Counted from the first letter of the stretch, positions 10,871 to 23,592 are shown. The stretch: 64,000 nucleotides of DNA from Macrotrachela quadricornifera (GCA_022393335.1 JAJEKB010020775.1:554011-618010), one strand, 5' to 3'. Made by a program: numbers and translations. The notes: generated from the sequence alone by a model not told the origin.

Positions 10871-13622
10871 TCTTGATTCGGGACTTTTGAATACTCGACT
10901 TAAATTAATCAAAGGAGAAAATTGTAAGAATGTTTTTTAAAAAAAGGAATTCCCTATATCACTTCGTTTGCCTACGAATCAATATCTATATACAAAAGAC
11001 TAAACAGTAAAAGATCACAGGATCAGAACAGAAATGGAACCTGTACTTCTCTGAGTATAACACAATGACGTTTTGATTACAATTTTAATAAATTTTCTCC
11101 CTTTCACAGGAAGATATATATCTCTCTCTTTCCCAAAGCCTCTAGGATTAGGAGTTCATTGGATTGAGTCGAGTGAGAATTGTAAGAAAAATAGATGGTG
11201 TAACAGAATGATAAACAAAGATCAATTTTCTTTTACTATCTAGTGGTCTAGAGAAAATGAGTCAAAATTTATTTCTCTTCATATGGTCTCAGTCGTTTAT
11301 CCTAAACTTTTAACCAAAAGACATACCTTGAAATTCTCCACAAGAATATTTGATATCAAATACGAATATGAAAAATCCACAAATACTACTGTGAACCATT
11401 AACAAGCTCAACTTTCTAAATTTTTTAGTAAAAATAAAAATTTTTCTTCTTTTGTTTTGCTCATTGACACTTCGAGTCATATAAGAATATTCTCTTTTTC
11501 AGATTTTGTGAAGAAATTATGTTTTGCGATTAGTAGTTTCGGGATATTTAGGAAAGTTCGCATGTAACGATCGAAAATAAATCCTTTTAGCTTATTTTTT
11601 TTTTGTTTAAAGATAAATGGATAGCACATAGGATTCAAACGTTAAAATTTGAATAACCATTTCTCATCTAATTAACGCAATTAATTATTGATTCATAAAA
11701 AAAGTACTCGATTGAAACATATTTTAGCCTATACTACAAAACAGAGCATACTTAAATCTAGAGAGTAAAAACTTGTCTTTTCTATGTATATTGATTGAAC
11801 TATGGAAAACAATGTGAATTTTTTTAGAGAAAAGAAAGTTAGATATGTTGAGGCTTCCCAGTTTGATTTGTGGAATTTTTCATACTCTTATTCGATATCA
11901 AATTTTCTCTTGTCCACCCAATATATGTACAATTGCATAAAGAACAGATAATGTTTTTATTTCATTGCTAGTAGTTACAGGTTTTAAATAATGTATTTAT
12001 TGTTCATCTTAATACGGTGCGTAGTACATATTGTATGACGATTTTATGGATTTGTTCTCTCTGCCTTTGTGAAACGGTTTATTAAAAATCAAGTACATCA
12101 CTGACTAGACTGAATGTATTTTTACTAGTATCATCACATATATGATAGTTTACGGTATTCAGATTAAAATTATTTAGGAACTACGTTCACGTATCAAAAA
12201 GAATATACTATCTTCTATTAACTTTATGCTTTTGAGTTCTTTTATGCGTATGACTTTCTCAATGAGTGTTCCAAAGCATTTTCAATTCATGATAAAATAC
12301 TTTAAAATTTGTCAAAATATTTTTTGTTCATAACATTGATTTTTCACGACTTTGTGTTACAACATTGGTGAATCGACATTGGAAGACGTTCAACATCTTC
12401 AAACCATTTAGCAATTTAGAAACCGTAAGAACGATATTGACTAAAAACTATTATGAATAAAAATAAAATTAAACAAGCTTCTTGAAAAATCAAAGATGAA
12501 TTGAATCGAAAGTTTGAAATATTGATTTTATTAGATTACTACTTAATAGATATAAAAGAGCTGTTTCATATATATAAAACACTGCCAACTTCGAAAGATA
12601 ATTGGTATTAAGAACGAAGTAAATAAATTTAATTATAGTTATTAAAAATCTTTAAAAAAGTGGTTTTTTTGATAGCAAGAGTTAAAATCCATTATTTTTA
12701 TCCTTGAATAATGCTTCATCAGAAGATAAGTTGGTTAAAAATAAAGAAAAAACTTAGTAATAGAACTCTTACAAGCATATAGACATATAGAACTACCCAG
12801 TCATACACGAAAGCTTTAAAAAAAATGCGGATCAATGCAGTATTATCGGTACGTGTACATGCATGAATTATTATGATATAGCATACACGTGAACGCGTCG
12901 CAGGCCAAACTATATTGGCGAGTACACGCATGAAATTTTCCACATATGTATAGCTTAAACATGCGGACACATGTGAATGTTTTCCTAGAAACTCTTTGCG
13001 TGTACATGCAAGACAAAATTACAATGTACAAAAAACAAAACACAAGTTTTTCTTTGCAGAGTTAAGATTCGAATATATATATTTTCGTTTATGAGACAAA
13101 CTTCTTCACCATTGAGCCATCTACTTACATTAAAAGTGTAGTTATAGAAGAGTGACTCCATTTTTAAAATAAATAAACAAATAAATAAATACTACATGAG
13201 AAAAAACACATTTTCTGCAGGGAGCAGCATGTACACTACAAAATAATCAAAATTTGTACATCAATGCAAAATCAATTCACTATTCATTTTTATAAATACG
13301 TCTTTTTAGCAGTTACATGCAGGGTTTGAAGAAAGATACTTTAAAATTTGAATTTATATGTATGTATTTGCGACACGTATGAGATTAGACGATTTAAAGG
13401 AGATTTTGCGAGTAAACGCACGTTTAAAAAAATGTCTTATGAACATACGTGTTTTTCAAACTTTCGTGTTTGACTGGCTATGTGTACAATAGATATATCT
13501 TTTGATTGTAATCATATCAAGTTTAATACTATTATTAGTGAAAAATCACGAATAAATTATTTATTTATATATTTTATTATTCACAAGAAAAAGTTGAAAT
13601 CGAAATAATTTTGTTACAATCC
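10871..13622. other. Intergenic
   Basis: No gene recognised. It holds an AAATAAATAAAC microsatellite near 13167-13190 and a cluster of short CGTGTACATGCA-like words, listed separately. Confidence 0.45.
12845..13430. repeat. Dispersed ACATGCA / CGTGTAC motif cluster
   Basis: Variants of CGTGTACATGCA and GCGAGTACACGCATG recur on both strands near 12852, 12880, 12918, 12958, 12998, 13228, 13310 and 13406. Spacing is irregular, so this is not a simple tandem repeat. It could be a degenerate minisatellite or a protein-binding cluster; the signal is weak. Confidence 0.35.
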
Positions 13623-14665
13623 TTAATAGTAACCATATCCTCCACCATAACCTCCAACTCCAGGATATCCACCATAAATTTGTCCAAATGTTGGATTTGG
13701 ATTTCCACCCATTCTATTATCAAGATATTCACCAAGAGGACCTATATTAAAACAATATGTATTTTATCACTATCATATTAAATATTCTTACTGTTTAATC
13801 CTCCAGGAATATTTCTTTGAATCCACATATCTGATGCTAATTCACTTCCATAACCTCCACCATATCCACCATAACCACCATAACCACCAAAACCATACAT
13901 ATTTAATGTATTATGAAATGGAGAGACTGTTAAAAAATATTTCTTGTTTGATTAATGAATGAAAATTGCTTTGATTATCACTGTTTATATACGATTTTTT
14001 TTCATACGAAAATTAGTAAACAAAAACAAGAGTCTTCTCAATTATAACTATAAATAACTCATTAAACCAACGCAAATATCTAAACAAAACTTACTTATTA
14101 CAATTATCTCTAATGATTCATTGATTTTTATCTATCTATTCACATATTTTCTTATTATAATCTTACTCATAATCCAAAATAAGATTATTTTATTCTACTG
14201 AATAATATTCATCATTCTTTTTCTCTTAATTACGTCAATATATATCATACAAAACGAATGTCTATCTTGTAATATTATATGATGATCATGCATTTATTTG
14301 CGTCAAGGTAAATGATATTTTTTTGTTTTGTTTTCATTAACTGGTTGATACTATTTGATGAGAAAAAAGAATATCCTTCGCACAAATGTACGTAAATCAA
14401 ATTTCAATCATCCAAGTTAAAAAAGAACAGTCATTTCAGGAGAAAAATTATGTGTACTAATTAAACATATATGATTTCACAAAATATATTTTAATGATAT
14501 ATGAATTAAAATGAAAATATAGATTTTTGTATTTGAAGAAAGAAGTTCTATAGAAAATAAAAATAAATGATCAATGTAAATAGTTTTCAAGTATGTATCA
14601 TACATATTTATTGCCATTTTATTAAAATACTTTGATATGTCTGAAAAAAAGAATTATCAGATTAA
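13563..14665. repeat. Segmental duplication, copy A (Gly/Tyr-rich locus)
   Basis: This block is closely similar to 22383-24360, covering the gene, its intron region and about 750 bp upstream. Similarity runs through words such as GATTATCACTGTTTATATAC and ATGATCATGCATTTATTTGC and fades after the TTTATTAAAATACTTTGA word near 14630-14665. Copy A lacks the 709-bp insert found in copy B. Confidence 0.75.
13623..13900 (-). CDS. Short Gly/Tyr-rich protein (copy A)
   Basis: Two exons on the minus strand: 13900-13792 and 13741-13623, separated by a 50-bp GT-AG intron that splits an AGT codon. The product is 75 residues. The N-terminus is a run of GGY/GGYGG units. The middle is the non-repetitive SELASDMWIQRNIPGG and GEYLDNRMGG. 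The end is again GGYGGGYGYY. There is no signal peptide or membrane segment. Such Gly/Tyr-rich small proteins can be structural or low-complexity RNA-binding peptides; no function is assigned. A paralogous locus lies 9 kb away at 22.8 kb, with the upstream DNA also duplicated, which supports this being a real unit. Confidence 0.7.
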
Positions 14666-15246
14666 AATGTTTTCACGAAATATGTGAATTATTAGATTAC
14701 GATGTTTGGTCAGTATCGAATCATACTATCAGATCTATTATAGAATTTGATTGGATAAGTACAAGACGGATCCTGATCGAACACCGATCGAATTATGGTT
14801 TTAATTTTAAAAAAATTAATTCAATATAAAAAAGTCACTCAATGAAAAAATATTTTAATCATGATGACATTGCTGTTTAGACAAAAAAAAGGAAGTAGTC
14901 TTTTTTATGACTAATAATAATTCAAACAAATCAAATTAGTACATGGTAACATGTTATTATATGAAATATACTTGTTTATATAAATGTAAATGAATAATAT
15001 TTTCTTGTTTTTAAATATTTGTTTTTTGATATATATGAAGGCCTATGCTAGTCAAATTTGATGTTATAAGTCATGTATATTCTATATTAAAAAAAAATTC
15101 ACTGTTTTTAATGTACGTGGTATTTGCTGTTTCATATCATCAACATCAGATTAATTATAAGTGAATAGTTTGATAGATGTAGAGTTTACAATTCCATGAA
15201 CGAAATCTAAAGATTTTTCATATGTTTTATTTGAATTAAATGAAAT
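14666..15246. other. Intergenic
   Basis: AT-rich, no gene seen. It separates the duplicated block from the decayed transposon gene. Confidence 0.5.
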
Positions 15247-16895
15247 TCATTCACCCATTGTTTTCTTCATGTAAGCAGAAATACCATCGGCTACACCCTT
15301 TCTGTGCCCTGACTCTAGAAAAAGCCATCGCATTACAATTTTATGTTTCATTGCATATTGATTTAACATATAAATGATTGTTTTATTACGATAGTGTGAA
15401 CACGGAGAATCTGAAATAATGTTGATTCTTTTTTTTTCTTGATCATTGATTAAATAATCTAACAGATCTTTAATACTGCATCAAGCAGCTTGTGCCATAT
15501 GATTTGTGCAGTCAGACATTAAACAAAAAACAAATGTATCAGACTATGTCCAAACATATCCTGAATGCAAAGACACATGATGCTCAAAATAATAGGCACC
15601 TAAAACGTGAGAATGTAAATAAAAGATTTCATTCAGTTTTTCGAAAGTAGTTCAACCGCTCTGATATACCTTGTTCTTCTTGAGCCTGTCGAACATTATA
15701 ATTTTCAGTCCAGTCAATTTGTATTGTTACTGTATCAAATGTTTGTTGTGTATCGATTTTTGCTTGTTTAGAAGCTTTGAACTGTTGATGAACACGTTGT
15801 AAATGTTGTTCAAGATTCTGTTAAAATGGAAAAAGAAATCTTCTAACAAAATATATGAAGGAAATGAAAATTACTTCAATATCAAATAAAAATCGTTTGA
15901 TAAAATCTTCATTGGACACTATCAATGGAACTTGTTTTGATACCATAGAAGAACTTCCAGATATTTTCACTTTTTGTCATTCATTATAAGTTAAGTTAAA
16001 TTTTTTAAGTTTAAGTCGCTGTAGAGAATCTTTAAGTTGCTTGTTTGATTGCTGATTACTTAAAACTTCGTTCAGATCAACCGACATGGAATTCAATAAT
16101 TGTTTGATAATTGATTTTGTTGATCTCAATTGGCTTAATTTGTCGAATTTCATCTGTGGGCTTGTACAAACAATACATAAATATGTACCCCAATCCTCAA
16201 CTTTTGATTTAACAACGAATGAAGGTACATGACGTAAGAATGTATGATAATCAATATCAAGTTTTGTTTCTATTTCGAATTGTTGATGAAGCACCGTTAA
16301 ATGATTTAATCGATATCGTATTTGTTGATGATTTATTTTCTTATTTTTATCTGGACATAATTTTGATATATCATCTCTACACATGAAATTTATAATTTTT
16401 TCTTCAAGTTGAGAAGATGTTATTGATGGAGATGAATATTTGATTTGATAAATTAATGCCAAACTTCCGTCGAACAGCTGATATTGTACCATGTGGAAGG
16501 TTTTCTTTTTCGTTCATCAATCGTAAAGTTGCTCGCTTTTTAGCTGCTGGACTTAAACTTGTTATTAAGAATTTTGATGAAGATGGTGTTGGCGTTTCTG
16601 GTGATGAAGGTTTATTTGTCACTGGTGATGATGAAGTAAGTTGTTTCACTTTCTCTTCTAAATCCAAGACCCTTTTACGAAGTTTCATATTTTCATCTTT
16701 TTATTTATTGATATTAGCTCGACGACGACATTGGCCTTCTTTTTTTCTTAGATCTTTTTTTACTGATGATGGTGATGATGATCTTATTGCTTGTTCATTC
16801 AAGCTTTTTTGTCTTTTATTACGTCGATAGGTAGCTTGGTTATTCGCTTTTTTTTAATATTCTTTATCAAAAGTTTTTGAAACTAAACGTTTCAT
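15247..16895 (-). pseudogene. Decayed multi-exon transposon protein gene
   Basis: A broken gene read leftwards. It starts MKRLVSKTFDKEY and soon hits an in-frame TAA, and a second TAA follows NINK. Next comes a coiled segment (MKLRKRVLDLEEKVKQL), then a Ser/Pro/Thr-rich linker. A frame change near 16450 leads into a long stretch with DDISKLCPD, HHTVL-like and TYLCIVC motifs. After another stop and two introns (about 15874-15817 and 15669-15600), it continues with IDWTENYNV, QGAYYFEHHVSLHSGYVW, IISDSPCSHYRNKTI and FLESGHRKGVADGI. From memory, these motifs occur in order in widespread uncharacterised animal proteins that look like transposases: DxxENY, then SDSPxSQxxNK, then SHGKGxxDGI. The superfamily is not named here. 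At least three stops and one frameshift show that it is dead. Confidence 0.65.
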
Positions 16896-18196
16896 TTTTA
16901 TTTTTAATCTATATTTTTGGTCATATGTTAAGATACGTTTTTTTTTCATTTTTGGCTATTAATCTAAAACAAAGGATTATTAGGATCAGAGTAATATGCA
17001 TATCTGACATTTGAATTCTCATGCATATCATGTCTTATAATGAGATTTATAAGACGCTTTCACCATTACGAATCATAATGATTATCAAGCACATTGTTTA
17101 GCTGACAGTCTTACCAAACTGGCATCAGATATGTGTTTTCGGACGTGATATAAAGATACAAAAACGATAGTAATTTCAAACAGTCCTTGATCCAGTGAAG
17201 GTTTGTGAACTTTGTTTGCAGATATCGTTCAATCTTAGTGCATAATTACTTCAAAAAACCTCGATCTACATTTTCGTAGTAAAACTGAATTTTCTTCCGG
17301 ATGGAGAAAACTTTTTGCGTCATTTTTTGGGATATTACTCTGCTCTGTGAGATGAAAAAAGGATCAAATTTTGGTCGCAAACGGATTAGTTTTCATTGAG
17401 TTATGGCCATCGCAAAATTTAAAAATCTCGATCTACATCTAGTGTGAATGCGGTATTCTTTTATATTCTGCTCAAATTTTTGTATTAACGAACCTTATGA
17501 ACCAAACGTCTTTTACTTGTCAAATTAATTTCCCCCTCTTTCTCTTTCATATTCGATAAAATTTGTTCTAATCAAATTTCTAGAAATTGGAAGCCAATGA
17601 TTTTAATCTCGATTCACACCAAAACGAAAAGTGTCTAAAAGTCAATTGTTGATAGTTTTTCATCCATAAAACGCTGCCTATTGTCAAAACTAAGGTCATA
17701 TTCTGAAAGCTCTCGACGAGTTCTACAAGCCTAACTATAAAAAACAATTTTAAAAAAATCGCAATGTAAAAAATAATGTTCATGTTCTTCCGCCAGATGT
17801 GGTTAGAAAGCTAGTATTTAACATTGTCATTACGATTTCTCGGGAACCGAAATAGCTGGAACGATGATTTTTTTACAAGTGAATCGCCATCTCTAGGCCA
17901 ACAAATAAAAAAAAAATCAAATTCGGTTGAGAAGAACTTGAGTTATAAGCATTTTTCTGCCAAACAAAACGGTACAATGGGCGCGCTCTTTACCCATATA
18001 CTCTGGCGGCAGTACGTAATATATCTGTATTTGCGCAGCTATACCTTAAAACACTTCTTTCTGACGCTTTGTAACATTGTTATCGTTCTTATCTCTCGCT
18101 GTATTTAAAACGAAGTCGAGAACCATCTTTGTTTTCATTCGTATACAAAAAAGTAAGTTAAACCAAGTCTTTTACTAGTTATCTTATCACACAACT
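16896..18196. other. Intergenic, possible non-coding transposon debris
   Basis: No gene. 17220-17480 contains two CTCGATCTACAT words and a phrase like GAGTTATGGCCATCGCAAAA; similar phrases occur near 25.5 kb. This suggests old dispersed repeat DNA. Confidence 0.4.
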
Positions 18197-19333
18197 ATGA
18201 GGCAGAAAAACATCAACACAACTTTAATACCACCGCTTCTAGTCGATCGTGACAGTGAATCTTACGCCGATGAACCTGTTTTCGATCCCGATATTCATCT
18301 GGCATTAACCGAACCAGAATTTGTCGTGATAGTCGATGGTTTTCAATACGTGCCGAAAGCACCACAACTTGCGAAGCCTATATCACCAACTGGCGAAAGT
18401 CAAATAGCATACACGGGACCATTTCAAGTTTTAAGTGATGAAGGTTATCGTATATTACTTTCAATTCTAAAGCGTGAAATGGCCTATCAAATATCTGATG
18501 CACGTCATCCATCAAAAATTCGATTCGGTGGCTATCGTAGTAAATGGTTACAAGAATTCAATCGATGCCCACGTATTCTTGAACATCTATCACGTATTAC
18601 TGGTGATGTGCAACTTCTGCCAACAGCGCAACAATCAAATTATAGTCATACGAATATCGGCTATGCAGGCTCGGATCGAGTGGATTTCTTTCATCGTGAT
18701 AGTGTACCGTATATTTTGATCTTACTGGCCTGTGATATGAGTAACACGGTCGGCGGAGAATTACAACTGATTGAACGTGAGCCTGACGATGCTTTTCGTC
18801 TGATTGAACAATATCAAGGACAAGTACCAAAAGAATACATTCGAACAATTGATTATCTCGGTTCAAACTCATGTGTGTTCATGCAAGGTAAGACGAATAC
18901 TATTTTTTGATAGAATGAAATTTACTAATGAGTAGGTAGTCGTATTGTGCATGGAGTAACAGGTATTGAATCTTGTACGGAACCGCGAATTACAGTGGTC
19001 AATTCTTATATATCGGCCGATCCATTTGCTACGGATCTAACACGATATGATACATTTCGTAAAGAAAAATCAGGTGCATTAGAATTTGCTGTACATAAGA
19101 TGTGGCGGGCAAACGCACAACTGCTTGATCTCGCATCCGGTGAACAATCCTGGCCAATAGTCAATCAAGTAATTGAACGACTCAATAAATCTATTGAAGA
19201 ACTTGAACGATGCCGAGATCTACTCATGGAGAAAACATCGGATCGTGTTCATTTTTATGATGCAACGAAAAAACAAATGGCATTCTTCGAGACAGCTCCA
19301 ACTCCACTGACAAAAGAATCAAGTGCTATGTGA
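18197..19333 (+). CDS. 2-oxoglutarate/Fe(II)-dependent oxygenase
   Basis: Two exons, 18197-18887 and 18936-19333, across a 48-bp GT-AG intron in phase 1, give 362 residues. The start is the first ATG. The jelly-roll oxygenase signature is visible: H166-R-D168 (FFHRDSVPY) for two iron ligands, a GGELQL strand, then GSRIVHGV with H236 as the third ligand, and EPRITVV with R248, twelve residues on, as the likely 2-oxoglutarate anchor. It should hydroxylate or otherwise oxidise a substrate with O2 and 2-oxoglutarate, releasing succinate and CO2; the substrate is unknown. There is no signal peptide or membrane segment, so it is probably cytosolic or nuclear. The intron splits the fold just before the distal His strand. 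Similar oxygenase domains with the HxDSVxY..L pattern are common in fungi, so transfer is possible but unproven. Confidence 0.8.
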
Positions 19334-19869
19334 ATATTAACTTTCATATCAAATTCCGTTTTTTTTTTCATAAATAACAATTGTTCATTTGTGTTAATTC
19401 GAGTGTTCACTAATAAATGAAAACCATTTTGACGAAGATAAAAGATAAAATTTTTTTCACGAATGGAACTCAGATCAGTAAGAACATTCACTCATTTTTT
19501 GATTGTGCGTCTCGTGAGAAAAAGTGGAATTAGTAGAATTTTCACTTCGAAACATCACGACGATCATGTGTCTGTCAGTGGTCGATGCAGGATTTTCTCT
19601 GGGTACGAGCGGTCTATAGGGAAGAAATTTTCTGGCTAAGGGTGGTCATTCATATTCCATGACAATATGCTGAAAAGAGCAGTTTGCTACAGCAAATAAA
19701 CAATTGAGAAACAATGCATTGACAATTGCCAGTTTCAATCGTGTAGATGTGAAAAATTAAATAGAAAATTTCATTGAGCACATTTGTTCTTTACCTGCTT
19801 ATTTCATCGCAATAGATTAAGAAAATCTTGTCTTAAGTTTTTGTTTGCTTCTTCTGTTCGAATATGTGT
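19334..19869. other. Intergenic between oxygenase and cullin pseudogene
   Basis: No gene. It contains the 3' flank of the oxygenase gene and then AT-rich sequence. Confidence 0.5.
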
Positions 19870-22010
19870 TACGTTGTAGGATGATGGCCGAATGCTTACA
19901 TACAAAACCGTCTACAGCTGCATCGAAAACATGCTCCACAGACGAACACACTTTAGAGAGCACGATCACTGCTAACACAGATGCCTTGTACAATCATATA
20001 AAGATGTGTCTGGAATATAAGTTAAACAGTATATGTCAAGTAAGTTACTTATCGATGAATTGATTGACGAAATTGTTGTTCGTGCAAGGATATTCGTGAT
20101 ATGGGCGATGATGATGTCTTGACACTCTATGCAAATCATTGGTATAGTTATTAAATCAAGTGCAAAGGAGAAAATCAGTCCAGTATACTCGATTGAACTT
20201 GATTCTTTTTGTTTGCTACAAACTTCTTTTGTTGACATTAACTCGAATCAGTCGACAGACTTCTACCTACCTTGCTACAAAGTCCATTGAAACTATCCTT
20301 CATATTTATTGTAAGGAAATACATGTATATTCTTCTCAAGAGTCTGCTTGATGTTTGTTTTCAATAGAAAAAATTTCTTTGATATGGTTAAGAGTGATGC
20401 AAAAAACAAAAGATTCTTTATGAACGCGAACAAATGCCGGAATATACCATCACGGTATGTGATATTTTCTACAGATGCATACACATACACATGATGATTG
20501 ATGCATTCATATAAATATCTCAATATTTCGATTTCAAATAAACTTATGCGAAATCTTATTTACCAAAAGAGAAATCTACACTGGTAAATTTAAATAATAT
20601 TCTCGGCGATCTCTTTCTTCGGTCAAGTACGTTGAATACTATTACGAATCAATTGGAACGATGCATTCAGAATGAGAATACCTATTAGTCAAATATCAAA
20701 GGAATTAAAGCGCTAGAATGTGCCGGTGAGATAGAAATCAAAGTAAGTTGTTGATCTTGACTCATATTCCTCGTTATTACAGTCACAAGTCAAGATCTAC
20801 AACGTTATATTCAAACATTTATCGATATTGGAACAAAGTTCTTGCAACTTGTACAAGTTGATGCAAATAATGAATTAAATATCAGTGCTATTTTTGACGA
20901 GGTAAAAGAAATTTGTTTGAATTCTTCTTTGTTATGAAAAGAGAGGATAGGCTTGTTAGAGGTTTTTACGTAACGGTGTATTTCGAGATAGAACTGGTCG
21001 TCGAATTAGATTTTCTGAATTCTTACCTCAATATTGTGATACATTCTTAACCAAAGCGTATGCTAAACTAAATAACGTGACGATTTCCATTGGTTTGATC
21101 GATTATTTTTATCTGTAAACTTAAACCAATGAAGAAAGTAGATCGTGAAAAACGATTGAATCAAATGATAATAGTATCAAGTGTTCTAAGATACCGTCGA
21201 AGGATTGAATGTTATTCTAGATTCTTTTTAATTATATCGACAATAAAAATAAGTTTGAAAAGTTGTATGACACTCGACTGATCAAACAATTAATTCATCG
21301 ATTAAGAGTCTCCTATGAGTATGAAAAATTCATGCCTTCACAATTAGAACTAAAATGATTCAGCACCGTTTTTTTCATTTGAAATCATTGTGTCATTGTC
21401 TTTTAGACGATCTATGGTGATGGATATGTAGCCAATCTCGAAGAAATGTCTCACGTTATTCTTCTTAGTCAAAAATTCATTCATCAGTATCGAAAGCGGC
21501 TCGAGAACAAAGGTAGAGTAGACCAAGCGACAGAAAATCAAAGAAAAACATGACTTGATCTATCACAGTCGATTTTTTTATTATTGTGCTCATGTCTTGA
21601 TTACCGATTTATCGTTGTAGTAAAAATCTATCGTGAGCACTTTCACTGACTTCAATACCCAACATTACGAACCGCGGAAATTAATATAACTATAACACAC
21701 ATCAAACGGGAAATGTTACGTCTGGTTTGGACAGTCTATTGCAAAGTCAAATGTTCCTCTGTTAGGAAAGCGACGAATATATGAATGTTAACATGAATTC
21801 TCCTATTCGGCTGGTCACAAACTTCAAAAGGTAGTTTTGTTTGTCTTGTTGTACCTACGAATGAATTATCTGTTATTTTCTTGTAGCAACATCAAACAAT
21901 TCAATTCCCATGTTCTAGTAAAATCGAACGAAGAAAAAGACATCCAAAATATTCGTCGAAAAAAACCTGAGGATCGTCAACAACGTCATTGAAATAGCAA
22001 TCATTCTCAT
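19870..22010 (+). pseudogene. Cullin-1-like pseudogene, introns retained
   Basis: Pieces of a cullin scaffold appear in order in shifting frames. The N-terminal repeat is seen as DALYNHIKMCLEYKLN (about 19980), then DDDVLTLYANHW (20118). Mid-region pieces are EREQ/ECMPEYT-like (20430), QRYIQTFIDIGTKFLQLV (20800) and SEFLPQYCDTFLTKAYAKL (21017). The cullin-homology core is LFNYIDNKNKFEKLYDTRL (21222), ending KFMPSQLEL (21330). The next pieces are GDGYVANLEEM (21418) and SNEEKDIQNIRR (21920). In CUL1 the corresponding parts hold SKP1-F-box and RBX1; intact cullins scaffold ubiquitin ligases. Several splice sites are still readable (for example TTACAG near 20782 and CTTGTAG near 21886), so this is a decayed gene copy and not a processed one. 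Stops and frameshifts occur in most segments. The C-terminal winged-helix part with the NEDD8 site was not found. Confidence 0.7.
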
Positions 22011-22382
22011 CATCAAATCACGAAAGAAACTACCATAGACATCATTAATCGATCAAGTCATTCAACAAACGAGTCCATATTTTCAATTGGCGGGAGGGGG
22101 GAGGGAGGAGTGAGTCCAAGTTCCCTAGGATTTTGTTCGAAGGGACCCGGAACCCCCTTCACAATTCATTTCTCTCTTTATTTCTAAGACTTGTTAGAAT
22201 ACTCTCATAGCCTTTTATGCATTTTAAGTGTCTTTTTTTCATTCGGTTCTTTCTACAATAAAATTTGTAGAAATATCTATGCCATCATTTAAAATTATCT
22301 CCTTATACAAGTGTTTTTTCATATTAGATCGATTAAAACATAGCATATATTTTCTTTTCGAGACTATCAGTGAGATGTCAAA
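22011..22382. other. Intergenic up to the assembly gap
   Basis: No gene. A G-rich patch (GGCGGGAGGGGGGAGGG) lies at about 22089-22105. Sequence resembling the left flank of the Gly/Tyr-rich duplicate begins near 22383. Confidence 0.5.
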
Positions 22383-22395
22383 TATATTTTATTAT

Positions 22396-22795
22396 NNNNN
22401 NNNNNNNNNNNNNNNNNNNNNNNNNNNNNNNNNNNNNNNNNNNNNNNNNNNNNNNNNNNNNNNNNNNNNNNNNNNNNNNNNNNNNNNNNNNNNNNNNNNN
22501 NNNNNNNNNNNNNNNNNNNNNNNNNNNNNNNNNNNNNNNNNNNNNNNNNNNNNNNNNNNNNNNNNNNNNNNNNNNNNNNNNNNNNNNNNNNNNNNNNNNN
22601 NNNNNNNNNNNNNNNNNNNNNNNNNNNNNNNNNNNNNNNNNNNNNNNNNNNNNNNNNNNNNNNNNNNNNNNNNNNNNNNNNNNNNNNNNNNNNNNNNNNN
22701 NNNNNNNNNNNNNNNNNNNNNNNNNNNNNNNNNNNNNNNNNNNNNNNNNNNNNNNNNNNNNNNNNNNNNNNNNNNNNNNNNNNNNNNNNNNNNNN
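22396..22795. other. Assembly gap (400 N)
   Basis: Exactly 400 undetermined bases, a round number typical of an estimated or placeholder scaffold gap. Comparison with copy A at 13.6 kb implies that about 249 bp should lie here, including the second exon of the Gly/Tyr-rich paralogue. Confidence 0.95.
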
Positions 22796-22890
22796 TCTGA
22801 TGCTAATTCACTTCCATAACCTCCACCATATCCACCATAACCTCCACCATAACCACCATAACCTCCACCATAGCCACCGTAACCAAACAT
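22796..22890 (-). CDS. Short Gly/Tyr-rich protein (copy B), cut by the gap
   Basis: Start codon at 22890-22888 on the minus strand. The visible 31 codons encode MFGYGGYGGGYGG followed by further GGYGGGY units and then GSELASD, matching the N-terminal part of copy A. It has extra GGYGGGY units compared with copy A, so the repeat has expanded or contracted between the copies. The rest of exon 1, the intron and exon 2 fall in the N run. Upstream DNA is also duplicated, so the promoter was probably copied with the gene. Confidence 0.65.
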
Positions 22891-23592
22891 ATTTAGTGTA
22901 TTATGAAATGAAGAGACTATTGAAAATTCTTTCTCGTTTGATTAATGAATGAAAATTGCTTTGATTATCACTGTTTATATACTAGATTTTTCATATAAAA
23001 ATTAGTAAACGAAAATAAAAATCTTCTGAATCATAACTATTAGTAACTCATTAAACCAACGCAAATATCTAAACAAAACTCACTTATTACAATTATCTCT
23101 AAAGATTCATTGATTTTTATCCATCTATTCACATATTTTCTTATTATAATCTTACTCATAATCCAAAATAAGATTGTTTTATTCTAATGAATAATATTCA
23201 TCATTCTTTTTCTCTTAATTACATCAATATATATCATACAAAAAGAATATCTATCTTATGATATTATATAATGATCATGCATTTATTTGCGTCAAGGTAA
23301 ATGACGTTTTTTGTTTTGTTATGATCAAGTCGGTGAAATTACATGATAAGAAAAAAGAATACCCTTCATAAAAGTGTGCGTAAATCAAATTTCAATCATC
23401 TAGGTTAAAAACAGACTTTTTTTAGGAGAAAAATTATGTATACTAATTAAACATATATGATTTCATACATATATTTTAATATAATAATATATAAATAAAA
23501 ATGAAAATATAGATTTTATTATTTGAAGAAGAAAGAAATTCTATAGAAAATAAATAAATGATCAATGCAAATAATTTTCAAGTATATATCAT

